DNA from: Vitellaria paradoxa
Taxonomy: Eukaryota; Streptophyta; Magnoliopsida; Ericales; Sapotaceae
NCBI GenBank assembly: GCA_019916065.1
Contig: CM034244.1
Span: forward strand, 24,792,471-24,856,470
Direction: 5' to 3'
DNA: 64,000 nt
Part shown: positions 22,286 through 32,999 of the stretch, piece after piece
Layout: every line of letters begins with the position of its first letter
Position numbering within the stretch: position 1 is the stretch's first letter
Made by a program: the position numbers and the translations under genes
Notes under the pieces: generated by a model
Databases searched by the model: none
The model's input: only the letters and a program-made list of their open reading frames with translations
What the model was told of the DNA's origin: nothing

Positions 22286-23470
22286 GTGAGACACTTTTTC
22301 TGGGATGACCCTTATTTGTTTAAGTATTGCTCAGATCAAGTCATAAGGAGATGCATACCCGAGAGTGAAGTACAGAGTGTCATTAGTTTTTGTCATACTC
22401 TTGCATGTGGAGGTCATTTTTCAGCTAGGAAGACAGTGGCAAAGATTTTACAGAGTGGATTGTTTTGGCCTACCATGTTTAGGGATGTGCATGCCTTTTG
22501 TGTTGCTTGTGATAGGTGTCAAAGGCTTGGTAAGATCACTAGGAGAAACATGATGCCACTTCACCCCATTTATGTGCTTGATATCTTTGATTGTTGGGGT
22601 ATGGATTTTATGGGACCATTTGTGAATTCATTTGGCAATGAGTATATCTTAGTGGCAGTGGATTATGTTTCAAAGTGGATAGAAGCCATACCAACTAAGA
22701 CCAATGACCACAAGGTAGTGATAAAATTTTTGAAGGAAAATGTGTTTTCAAGATTTGGAATGCCAAAGGCCATGATAAGTGATAGGGGAACACATTTTTG
22801 CAATAGACATGTTGGTCTTTTGATGAAGAAGTATGGGGTGTTACATAAGGTTGGAACATCTTACCACCCCCAAACAAGTGGACAAGCTGAATTAGCCAAT
22901 AGAGAGATCAAAGAATCATTGAAAAAACAGTGAATCCCACAAGGAAAGATTGGTCTTTGAAATTGGTTGATGCACTTTGGGCTTATAGGACTGCCTACAA
23001 GACTATCCTAGGCATGTCTCCTTATAGGTTAGTGTATGGAAAAGCTTGTCATCTTCCTGTGGAACTTGAACACAAGGCTTTTTGGGCAGTGAGACATTTT
23101 AATGAGAGCATCACTGAATCTGGTTTTCAAAGAAAATTGCAACTAAATGAGCTTGAGGAGATTAGAAATGATGCATGAGAATGCTAAGATCACCAAGGAT
23201 AGAGTGAAGAAATGGCATGATACACATATCCTCAAAGAGAGTTGTTTGTGGGTCAAAAGGTCTTGTTGTATGACTCAAGGTTACACTTGTTTCCCGGGAA
23301 ATTGAAGTCCAGATGGAGTGGTCCATATGTGATTCAGAATATCACTGAGTTTGGGGCTGTTGACATTCAAAATCCAACCTCCAAAATGTTTTTAGAGTGA
23401 ATGGACAGAGATTGAAAGAGTATCATGAGAATTTTGTTGCTGAAGTGGAGAGTTGGGATCTTGAAGATCC
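22286..23470 (+). pseudogene. Athila integrase
   Basis: Integrase joins the cDNA to the host genome. The zinc-binding HHCC module is visible in [20 protein letters not shown] and CVACDRCQR. The catalytic core follows with [20 protein letters not shown] (first Asp), [18 protein letters not shown] (second Asp) and [20 protein letters not shown] (Glu). The frame breaks at 22933, and [38 protein letters not shown] continue to 23178. The C-terminal module with [20 protein letters not shown] and RWSGPYVI lies at 23247-23340 in other frames. No chromodomain is seen, as expected for this lineage. Confidence 0.92.
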
Positions 23471-23489
23471 CCCAAATTCTGTTTGAATG

Positions 23490-24963
23490 GAGGAAGAATT
23501 CTGATTTTGTATCATAGTAGTGTAGGTTCTGTTATGTTTTTGATTTTCTGTTTTCTTTGGTTTTTGTAATTTTCTTTCTTTCATCTAAAAAAAAAAAAAA
23601 TTTCAGTTTGCAAGTTTTAACACATTGGTTTCAGCAAGTTTCATGAAGAATTGAGAATTTCTGCTTTTGTTTTACTGATATTTGAATTTTCAAAGGTTGG
23701 AACTGACATGTGCTATTTGAGGTAGCAACATCACTTGTGGTGGACCTACTTGAGAGTCAAATGGAATAAATGCATTTGCTTGATTTGTTTTGGGAGTATA
23801 ATGCATTAACCAAAGGGTAGCACATGTTTCAAAGTGTTTCAGAATGCAGCCAAAGAATTTCAATTGAGCAAGCTTCATTAAGGATCAAGTCACATCAGCA
23901 GGTGCAACAAAAACTGATCAAATCTGGTACTGCTATTAAGTCCAAATCAGATGAGAAATCATCATTCGAATAGCTGAACAGTCATTTGAATAGGCCATCT
24001 TAGCACAAAATCTCATCTGTGAACAGCAACCCATCTTGCATACTTACTGATTTCCTGCATCTTGGTTGTTTGTGATGCTTGGCAAAACCTCATGATCTTT
24101 AATTACACTCAACCCATTTTGTATTGTTTTGGTTCTACTGATTTGCATTTTCTTTGAGAATATTGCATTGAACAAGTTGGGGGGAGCAACTGTTTTGGTA
24201 ATACCTTGGAGTTTCAGCTGGTCTACATCACTCAAACATGTTAACCTTAAACTCAGCAGGTACCTCTTTTCCTTTGCACTTTATTCCAAATTGATTGACT
24301 TGTTTGTGCATTGAGGACAATGCTTGTTTTAGTTGGGGGGGACACAATCTGAGTTTGTGAATGTGAATAGTTTTTACTGAAATTTGCTGAATTGGGTGAT
24401 TGGATATGATCAGAATGTTTTGAATATGATTTGGAATTGCTTGAATTGAATTAAGATCATGCTTATGTCAGTTTGAGTTTGCATATGTTGAAAATTTGAA
24501 AATTTTTTTTTTTTTTGAAATTTGGAAAAATTGCAAAACTTCTTCTTGAATTAGTTATTCTTTTGAAATAATTTTCGAATCCTAGCTGTTGGCAAAACTT
24601 AATTTGAGTATTCTTAAGAAATGGAGAAGAATTTCTGGTTTTCTGGACACTGGAATTGCAAAGTGCTGATAACCCGTATTCGAATATGGGTCTGGGTATT
24701 CGAATATGATGTCAGTTTTAAATCCTGTATATACCCGTAAGTGGCCCCATTTAAGGTCCTGTTCTATTCGAATACGAGCCCTGGTGCCCACAACCCTGAA
24801 ACCTTCACCATTCCACATCTTCCCAGCCTTTTACTTTCAGATTATTGAGTGAGATTTTGAGTTGACATTGAAGGAAGATTCAGATACAGAGCTGCGATTG
24901 AAGAAGCTAGGGTTTACAGCTTTGGAGAATTTCTGATAAAGGGTGAAAATCAAGTGAAGCAAA
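23490..24963 (+). other. Athila spacer between pol and third ORF
   Basis: About 1.5 kb without a convincing gene. It contains two G-rich purine tracts of the same style as the real polypurine tract, GTTGGGGGGAGC near 24177 and GTTGGGGGGGACA near 24334, and five ATTCGAAT-type sites (23964, degenerate 23984, 24678, 24698, 24766). Confidence 0.7.
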
Positions 24964-26336
24964 ATGCCACCAAAGAGGATGAAGAAGATGGCTTACAAAG
25001 GAAAGGCTAAGAGAAGGAGCATGAGGATTTTGAGCCAACATGGTAAGGGTTCTTCACTTGTTGTTCAGGAACCCATAACTATGAACTGTCATCCTCTAAA
25101 TCAGACCGTAGGTCTTCCTCTAGAACAGAATCATTCCATTCTGTAGGCAATGAGAGTTTGAGTGAGAGACATGATGCTCATGTCTCTAATGTTGAAAAGG
25201 AAAACTCTGTTGGAGTTCCTGAGAATGTGCCGATTGAGGAACACACCTCTGCTCCTGAGGATGAGGTCCACACCTCTGAAAAGGTTCCTGAAGATGAACC
25301 TGAAGCACAACCTGGCCATGATCTGTTTGATGAGGGTTCTTTTGATAATTTGAGGTTTTCCAACAAAGCTTCAAAGCTGAAATTTGATGAGAATTACAGC
25401 AAGAGAGCTGTGTTGACTGAAAGAGGAATTAAATTGGAGGATTACAATGAACCACCCTATGAATTGTTAGAGTTATTTGAGCAAAGGGGCTGGGTACATT
25501 GGGTTACAACCAGTAGGAGGGCTGTGGTACCATATGTGAGGGAATTTTACTCAAATGCTGAAATGGTATGATTCATGGGAGACCTGAGATAAACTCTAAG
25601 GTTAGAGGGAAGAGAATTAGTTTGAATCTTGAGAAGATTTCCTTCATAGGTCATTTGCCTGTTGAAAGAATACCCGAATCCACACCTAAACAAAAAGCAA
25701 AATGGGAGAAGCAATTGCATAAGGACAATTTGGCTAGGCTCTTCACAGCCAACCCTCGAGCTCAATGGACCACTTCTAGGATGTCCAAGTCAGGAATTAC
25801 TCCCAAAAGTAATATCCTTCACATGCTGGTCTGTTCTTTATTTCTGCCCCATGCTTACAAGTCAACCATCACTCTTGAACAAGCCATGATTATGGGAAAG
25901 ATGTTGTTAGGCATTCCCATGGATTTACCTTACCACATTGGTTATTTCTCATGTGGTAGAGAAACCAGAATCCACTGCTGGGCTGCCTTTTGGAGGTTTA
26001 ATTACAGAGATAATTGAGCACTTTTTGGGAATAGAGGAAGAGGCAGGAATGGCCATTGTGAAAGCTGCTCCTTTGATAGACAAAATATCCATGAATCGAA
26101 GTCGAGGACAATTGAAGAAGGCTACTCCACCTGCAGTTGAGAACAACCAGCAGCAGCCAGCAGAGGAGGAGGCAACTGAAGCAGCCCCCATGAGCACAGA
26201 GGAGAAGTTGAAATTAATCCAGAAAAATCAAGAAGTGCTGATGAGGGAAGTGAGTGAGCTGAGACAGGGGCAGCAGAAGCTTATTCGAATGGTGGAAAGC
26301 ATATTCGAATGGAGTCAAGAAGGGAGAAATGCTTAA
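24964..26336 (+). pseudogene. Athila third ORF (env-position gene, plant transposon protein domain)
   Basis: The third gene of Athila-like elements sits where an envelope gene would be, but the visible sequence lacks an obvious signal peptide or membrane anchor. Frames in order: a basic start MPPKRMKKMAYKGKAKRRSM (24964), an acidic linker (ENVPIEEHTSAPEDEVHT), a globular part SKLKFDENYSKRAVLTERGI, LLELFEQRGWVHW, then SLNLEKISFIGHLPVERIPE, LFTANPRAQWT, SNILHMLVCSLFLPHAYKST and ITLEQAMIMGKMLLGIPMDL. The C-terminal part is a coiled coil (LKLIQKNQEVLMREVSELRQ). Frames break near 25146, 25570 and 25940. The domain is the one catalogued as a putative plant transposon protein. Its function is not established. 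Confidence 0.8.
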
Positions 26337-26339
26337 TTT

Positions 26340-28038
26340 CAGTACTTCAGCCATGATCCAGACTCTTTTGTCCTTGAAACCAGATTTTTGACAACAAATC
26401 TTCAGAATATTTCAAATATGTTTTGTCAACAATAGGATTTGGATTAATGTTCCTGCTGTTTGTTTCTTTTGATTAGGATTAAGTTGTTTTGTTTTACTTT
26501 TGCTACCTAGGACTTTGAACTTACAACTTGGAATGAATGAAATTTCTGTTTTCTTGGAATTAGTAATGTCATTTGCATAATTGGATTGAGCTGAGTTGAA
26601 GTATGAAATTTTAAGAGTTGTTGTGGTTGCCATGTGTTTTTAAGTTGAAAAGTGTGTGAATGGATTTAGTTTGAGGATTGTTGATCTAACATTTGTCTTG
26701 AAGAATGAATTTATGAATGAATAATGTGTTTTATGGATTTCCAGATATAGTGGAGACTTAAAACCTGAAGTGAGATATTTGAGCCTTAAACTTTGTCATG
26801 AGAGACTTCATTTACTCTAAGGGCTTTCCAAAAGCTCAAGCTTTTTGCACTTCAAATTCTTCAATAACTCCACTTATACTATTTTGCTTTGGGTGTTTGT
26901 GAAGTGATGGATGAATGGAACTAGACTTCTGATTCTTAACTTTTATGGTTGAATGGAATGAAATCATAGAAATGATATTAGGCCATTTTTCTTAACATTT
27001 GAGCTTGGAATGCCTTTCTTTGATGAACATCATCCTTGGAGCCAAGTTTGAGCTTTATTAGAGCATTCATACTTCTTTATTCTTACCACATCATACCTTT
27101 AACCATTATGAATGCTCTTTAGCCTTCCCTAACAGATTGGAATACACTGAAAATATTAAGGAAGAGAAATGAACAACACTTTGGGATTTTGAGGTGAGAA
27201 GAAAGAAAATGAATGGAATGAGGAAAAGAAAATGTTAAGGGAAATTGTTGATAAAAAGAAAATCAAAAAGGTGGAAACTGTTTTACTTTTGAAAAACATT
27301 CACTTGAGGTCAATTTCAAAAAAAAAAAAAAAAAAAAAAGAAGAATTGGAGAAGGGTGGAAGAAAGTTTATTTCAGTGTTCCAAATCAGTTTTTGAATTC
27401 CTTATCCTTCCCTTCTATTACCTTATTAAACCTCATGGCCCCATTACAACCCATTGCAAGTCCTAATTGATCTTTGAAAGAATTTTCATTCAATTGTGAA
27501 ATTTAGGAATTAAGGAATCATGGTGAAAATTCTGAAATTATTTTGCTACATCATTCCTTCATGGAGTTATGCCAAGTCTAATTCTTTCTTGAATACATCG
27601 TTTTTGACTTGTTGATGCCACCTTCTAGAATTTGATGAACATTTACTCTTAATAGGGGCATCTTGAGTGAAACCTTGTGTGCTCTATTTCTTTGGAGTGA
27701 ATTCCAAGGTGAGATTTGAAGTCAAAACTTGGGAATGAAATGGAATGCAAAGTTCAGGATTAAATGAAGTTCTAAAAGATGTATGTTAAGATTGATAGAG
27801 TTAAAAGCTGCTATTCATTCACATTCATTTCACACATTTGGCAAGTTTCACATCTCTTATAAAATTTTAAATTTTAAACTTTGCTTATGAAAATTTTTGC
27901 TCATGGTGTTGACTAATTCCATATGAATAGCTGAAATATCATTCAAATTGAAATGAAATTAATGCTTTTGTATTTCTCTCCTATTTCTTCTATTTAGAAG
28001 CATTACTAGGGACTAGTAATGTTGTAGTTGGGGGTGTG
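26340..28038 (+). other. Athila 3' non-coding region and polypurine tract
   Basis: About 1.7 kb between the third ORF and the 3' LTR with no convincing frame. It includes an A-run at about 27317-27339. The polypurine tract is GTTGGGGGTGTG at 28027-28038, touching the LTR start TGATTGG at 28039. Confidence 0.8.
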
Positions 28039-29554
28039 TGATTGGACATCAATTGATACATATTTATACATTCAAATTACACTTGCACACATCATAAAAA
28101 GACATAAAATCTATGTTTTGTGCAGATTTCATCTCCATATCTCCAAAGTGGATGTGTGTTGATTTCCATCACAAGAACAAGAAATTAAGCTACATTGAGG
28201 ATGTTGAGAAGAAAGCATGCTGCACAACACATCAAAGGATTGAAGCTATTTCAGAAGAAGAAGAAAATTCAGTTGAAATCAGTGCAAAGAGATCAGAATC
28301 ACTATTCTGGAAATTTCTGCAGCAGGGGATCGTATTCGAATATGGGTTTACTGTATTCGAATATGAGCTTCTTCACAGCAACGAATTCCATGTGACCCCA
28401 ACTTCCCCACGTGATGTAACCTGCAATCCAGGGAGGGCAAATCAGGAAAAGATATAGGAGAGAGAAGCCATCATGAGGGAACATTCGGTTAGAGGAGAGA
28501 GAAAAGGAGGAGAGAGAAGGAAGAAAGAAGGGGGGTGAGACCCACGCGACAAAAAACAGAGAACTTTTGCTGCGAAGAAATTCAGATTTCGTAGAGAGAG
28601 TTTTGGAGAGTTTTTCATTGAGAGTTCATAGTTTTACATTGGATTTTGAATTCAGCATTAGAGTTTTTGAGATTTACACTTTGAATTCATTCCAATTTCT
28701 GTAATCAGATTTTCAAGTCTAAATCCATTAAACCTTCAATTTCAGATTGCAATGTCTTCGAATCAGATTTTCATTTCTGTTTTTCTTCTTTTCAACATGC
28801 TCGGCTAAGTTTTCTTGAGCCAAGGCAAGGGTAATGCCCTTCCAATGAATCCCAAGTGGCCGAACTTCATGAATTTACCTTGAGTTTTTATGGTTATCAA
28901 GTCAATTTGCAGCTGGGTGTCTTAGAACTCATTGATTCAAGATCCGATTAATCCAACTTTGTATATCCTATTGATGAGTTCATAGGTGTTGCTTAACTTA
29001 GAACTCTCATGACATTGTTGTATGTGGGTTGCTAGAATTAGAACTCCTATTGTCCTTAAAATAGGTTATGCACATTGAGTGTTTAATCCATGGTTTGTTT
29101 CAATTGAAATTAATTTTCTCAAAAATCAGTACAAATTGATTTGGTAATTTATAAATTCTTGGCACTTGAAATTCATTCGGATTGGTATTAAACTTGCCTT
29201 GCTCAACTTTTTTATCACTTAATCTTTTAGTTTAACTTCACTTTGCTTTTGGAAAGTTAGTTCAAAATCATCAACCAACCAAATCAGATTTTAATTTTCT
29301 ATTTTACATTTTTCTGTGAGTTGTGTTTTGCCAAATTAATCTCCATTAGAGTCATTCACTTCATTACTCCCTAGATCCCTGTGGAAATGACCTGGGACTT
29401 ACCAGTTATTTTGTGCTTCAACCACACCTTGCACTTGGGGGAAAACTTGTCTTGATTTACCTCACTTAACATTTTCTTTAAATTTGAATTTATAATCTGA
29501 ATTTTCATTTGAGCTTTTATCTTGGAGTGAGGTAATTAAACAAGAACAAGCACA
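28039..29554 (+). repeat. 3' LTR of the Athila-like element
   Basis: 1516 bp, TGATTGG...AAGCACA. It contains the GA-rich stretch missing from the 5' LTR and the pair of TATTCGAATA sites at 28333 and 28354. It ends directly against a copia protease sequence on the minus strand. Confidence 0.92.
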
Positions 29555-29704
29555 TACCAAAATTCTTCCTTTGCTATTGTCTCCAAAAGTGACAAATCCT
29601 CCATTTTTAGAAGATAAAAAAGTGAACATGGTTGCATCACCCGTCATATGCCGTGAGCAAGCACTATCAAGGAACCACCTTTCACTCTTTGATTTAGATT
29701 TCAA
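29555..29704 (-). pseudogene. Copia protease, truncated at active-site side
   Basis: The minus frame reads KSERWFLDSACSRHMTGD and then GGFVTFGDNSKGRILV, the aspartic protease entry of copia elements. The catalytic triplet is DSA with loss of the usual Gly. The residues after GRILV come from the Athila LTR. The frame in the other half was lost. Confidence 0.85.
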
Positions 29705-29781
29705 GCAAACCTACAAGAGAAAATCAACCATTGACTTTTGGTACCCAAACTTTCTTGGGTCCTTGAAGGTTAGACATATCA

Positions 29782-30021
29782 TCATTTAAATTCATTTTTT
29801 TTTGGAACCCACATCATTTTGGGTCCACTATAAGTCTTTCTCCTATAAGGGCATGAATGAATAATGTGTCCTATATTATTGCAATAATGACAAGTAGAAT
29901 GATGATTACTAGAAGATGTTTTCCAAAACAAATCCTTATAAAATTTTTGCTTTTTAGATGGATTGAAACCAATTCCATTTTTATTAAAAACACATCTTTG
30001 TCTACCAAGAATCATATCCAA
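29782..30021 (-). pseudogene. Copia gag-protease linker with zinc knuckle
   Basis: The 79-residue minus frame has CHYCNNIGHIIHSCPYRR, a CCHC zinc knuckle, followed by MMWVPK, a conserved phrase of SIRE-like elements between gag and protease. The region between it and gag (30021-30069) has a frame break. Confidence 0.8.
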
Positions 30022-30068
30022 GTTTTCATTTCCTTTAACAAACTTTGCAAGAGATTTTGTTAAATCCT

Positions 30069-31316
30069 CTACTTGATTTTTAAGGTTTCATTTTTGTTTT
30101 GGAGCTCATTTGGAATCAAGGTTTTAGTTTCAAGCTCTTTTTTTAAAAATTCATTTTCTTGAGAAAGAGAAGAGACCAACTTTTTTAGAGAAACATTCTT
30201 TGAAGCAATGTTCTTAAGTTCATCATAAGTAAATTGATTAGAAGATTCACATACCTCGTTCTCTTCTTCTTGAGCCATAAAACAAATGTTTGCAATTTCT
30301 TCTCCATGTGACTCATTATCGGAGGAACTATCATCGCTATCTCCCCATGTTGCCACCATTGCATTCTTTTTGCCCTTTTTATAACTCTTTTTGAGTTGAG
30401 GACATTCGGGCTTGATATGGCCGTGCTTTTTGCATTCATAGCAAATGATAATATCTTTCTTACTTGAGTCTCCTTTGATTGTCTCCTTCTTGTGGAATTT
30501 TCTTCCACCTTGCTTCTTTTTGTTAATGTATTTCTTGAATTTTCTAGTGATCATAGCAATGTCTTCATCATCTTCATCACTTGATTCATCCATATTTTTA
30601 TCATTAAATGTGGACTTGAAGGCAATTCCTTTCTTCTTTTTGGAGTCTTCTTCCTCATTAGCTTTTAAAGTAATCTCATGGGTTATAAGAGAACCCAAGA
30701 GTTCATCCAAACTCAATCTCGTGAGATCTTTTGCTTCTTGGATGGCCGTCACCTTTGGTTCCCATCCCTTTGACAAAGACCTAAGAATTTTTCTCACCAT
30801 TTCAACATTAGTATAGATTTTACCAAGAGATTTCAAACTATTTATAATATCGGTAAATCTAGTAAACATTTCCGAAATAGACTCATCCGGTTTCATTTTA
30901 AACAATTCATAATGATGAACAAGCATACTAATTTTAGACTCTTTAACTTGATTAGTACCTTCATGAGTGACTTCTAATTTATCCCAAATTTCTTTAGCGG
31001 TTTCACATTTAGAAATTCTATTAAACTCATTATGGTCAAGTGCACAATATAACATGTTCATAGCTTTGGCATTTAATTGGACTTTAGCTTCATCGGCTTC
31101 GGTCCATTCACTTTCATCCTTGGGAACAATCCTATTATCTACGGTTTTAGAAGGAACATAAGGTCCATTAGATATGACTTTCCATGACCCATAATCAATG
31201 GCTTGAACATAGATTCTCATTCTAGCCTTCCAATAATTATAGTTTGTTCCATTGAACAAAGGAGGTCGGTGGGTTGATTGGCCTTCAAAAGTGGAGGCAC
31301 CAAAAGATGTTGCCAT
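30069..31316 (-). CDS. SIRE-like copia gag, intact 415 residues
   Basis: The frame is open over 415 residues, the longest uninterrupted element gene apart from the chromovirus pol. It begins MATSFGASTFEGQST and RPPLFNGTNYNYWKARMRIY, has the gag core EIWDKLEVTHEGTNQVKESK and FTDIINSLKSLGK, an acidic segment (DESSDEDDEDIA), basic stretches, and a zinc knuckle CYECKKHGHIKPECP at about residues 290-304. A C-terminal coiled coil (LVSSLSQENEFLKKELETK) follows. It starts about 55 bp inside the 5' LTR. Because the rest of the element is missing, this frame could only act together with proteins supplied by other copies. Confidence 0.9.
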   Translation of the reverse strand: MATSFGASTFEGQSTHRPPLFNGTNYNYWKARMRIYVQAIDYGSWKVISNGPYVPSKTVDNRIVPKDESEWTEADEAKVQLNAKAMNMLYCALDHNEFNRISKCETAKEIWDKLEVTHEGTNQVKESKISMLVHHYELFKMKPDESISEMFTRFTDIINSLKSLGKIYTNVEMVRKILRSLSKGWEPKVTAIQEAKDLTRLSLDELLGSLITHEITLKANEEEDSKKKKGIAFKSTFNDKNMDESSDEDDEDIAMITRKFKKYINKKKQGGRKFHKKETIKGDSSKKDIIICYECKKHGHIKPECPQLKKSYKKGKKNAMVATWGDSDDSSSDNESHGEEIANICFMAQEEENEVCESSNQFTYDELKNIASKNVSLKKLVSSLSQENEFLKKELETKTLIPNELQNKNETLKIK

Positions 31317-31351
31317 GATCTTAACTCTTTGACGGTTAAGTCAAAATAAGA

Positions 31352-31370
31352 GCCCTTGCTCTGATACCAA
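31352..31370 (-). other. Primer-binding site, initiator tRNA-Met type
   Basis: Minus-strand TTGGTATCAGAGCAAGGGC follows the LTR end by one base. Confidence 0.9.
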
Positions 31371-31371
31371 T

Positions 31372-32960
31372 TGTTGTCCCAAATAGCAACACTAGAGGGG
31401 GGTGAATAGGGTTGCTTAAAAATTTTACAAATAAAAATTTCAACCCTAAAACAAATATGTCAAGATGAATATGAAATGCACAAAAAAAAAATTATTCAAT
31501 ATTTGTGAATGAAGAGTGAGTGCTAGTATTTGCAATAAATATAAAGAGAAGGGAAGAGAAGCAAACACAATCGATTTATAGTGGTTCGGCTTCAATATTG
31601 CCTACGTCCACTTCCCCAAGGCCTTCCTTGAGATTTCTCCACTATTCTTTGAAGAGCTTATTACACACTAGCTTCCCAAGGTGCTAGAAACCTTTTTCAA
31701 GTGATTTTATCCCCAAATCACTCACACAAGTCTCTCTCAAAGAAAGTCTCTTGTTTTGGTCCTAACACTTGAACCAAAACCAACAAGAGCTCACCCAACT
31801 CTCACAAATTAAAAGGGTTTTAAATTTCCCTTTCTTACAACAACAATGATGAGTTTAAAACTCAATCAAATCAAAAAGAAACTCTCACAAGTTGAATATG
31901 AAAGATGAAGCACAAATGTGAGAAGAAATCACTCTATGTTTGCAAAGTTATAGAATTTCTTGTATCTCTTTGTAAGCACTTCTTTCTTGCCTTGTTCCAC
32001 TTCTTGAATCTGAGTTTGAGACTCTATTTATAGATGAAAATCTGCAAATGGCCGTTACTAAGTGAAAAGACACTTTTGCCCTTGAAAGAAATTGAATTTC
32101 CTTGCTTCCAATGCTGTCTTTCAGATTCAGATTTTCTGAGATATATTGGTGACCGTTTTTCACTCTCAGAACGTTCAAATCTGACATTGCCTCAGAGTAA
32201 AGACTTTATAGATATATAAGTCAGCTATCACATGTCAAATTTTGAGCTTCATCCAACGGTTAGATAGTCAGATATGGCTTCTGAACCGAGACCAGCTTCT
32301 GATAGCTTTTTCTGACATTCTGAATCTGTGTTTCCCGTTTAAGCTTCCGTTTCACTAGGATACTTTTAGAATTAGACGAAACTTAAACTACAAAAGTTGT
32401 ATCTTTTTGAGTCTTCTTTTCACACACCAAAAATCAGAATTTTTAAAGCTGTATAGTATGAGTTATGTCTCAAAAACGAAGACTAGCTCCAGAATCCAGA
32501 ATTAAAAACTTTTCTGTAATGCCTAATGTTCCAACTCATGTTTTGATACCTTAACGTCAGATTCACAAAAATCTCCCTTCGGTAAAGTTGTAGATATGGA
32601 AGTCTAGTTTACTATATTAAAATTTCATGAAAATTGAACCGTTGGATCTTAAGATATTATCTATATACTAACACGTGTCTGATTTCTCTGTTTATCCGAG
32701 TTAACCTCTAGTTCAAATATTCATCTTACTTTGATTTCTATTACTCCAAACTTTGAAATTCCTTTATTCCTTCATCCAAATTATGTGAAAATATCTAAAA
32801 AATAAAATCAATCTCTTCCAACTCTATTATCTTGAATCTATCAAATGAATTGTAACATTTCTTACAATGTCTATTTGAAAATTTATTGTGAAAATTTAAT
32901 TCAATGTTTGTTATCATCAAAATCAATTATAAAACTAACTTTATAAACCTTGGGCCAACA
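31372..32960 (-). repeat. 5' LTR of the SIRE-like element
   Basis: About 1.59 kb. On the minus strand it begins TGTTGGCCCAAGG, contains TTTTGATGATAACAAAC typical of SIRE-like LTRs, and ends GGGACAACA. On the plus strand the left end shows the familiar ACTAGAGGGGGGTGAATAGG. Confidence 0.85.
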
Positions 32961-32999
32961 TTTCTCTTCCCTGTTCTCTGTGGAAGCCAAGCAAAAGAA

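Larger units (their letters stand above)
15319..29554 (+). mobile_element. Athila-like Ty3 LTR retrotransposon (with extra LTR fragment)
   Basis: Full LTRs lie at 15850-17237 and 28039-29554. A tRNA-Asp-type primer site (TGGCGCCGTTGCCGGGGA) follows the 5' LTR, and a polypurine tract (GTTGGGGGTGTG) precedes the 3' LTR. The interior carries gag, protease, RT, RNase H, integrase in the Ty3 order and then a separate third ORF, the plan of plant Athila-like elements. Many frameshifts break the coding parts. No convincing target duplication is visible: the left flank of the full LTR is AATTC and the right flank is TACCA. The element abuts a truncated SIRE-like copia on its right side, so rearrangement is likely. 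Confidence 0.93.
29555..32960 (-). mobile_element. SIRE-like Ty1/copia element, 5' half only
   Basis: The element reads on the minus strand: 5' LTR (31372-32960), primer site for initiator tRNA-Met (31352-31370), intact gag, second zinc knuckle segment, and the start of protease, which stops dead at the Athila 3' LTR boundary (29554/29555). The pol remainder and the 3' LTR are not present to the left of the Athila, so this is a truncated copy and not a simple nested pair. Confidence 0.88.

Noticed and set aside
24964..26336. Calling ORF3 an envelope protein
   Set aside because: Only the position supports that; no signal peptide, cleavage site or membrane anchor is visible.
15319..29554. Athila inserted into its own LTR as a simple nested event
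   Set aside because: The remaining part of the outer LTR and a duplicated AATTC are missing after 29554.
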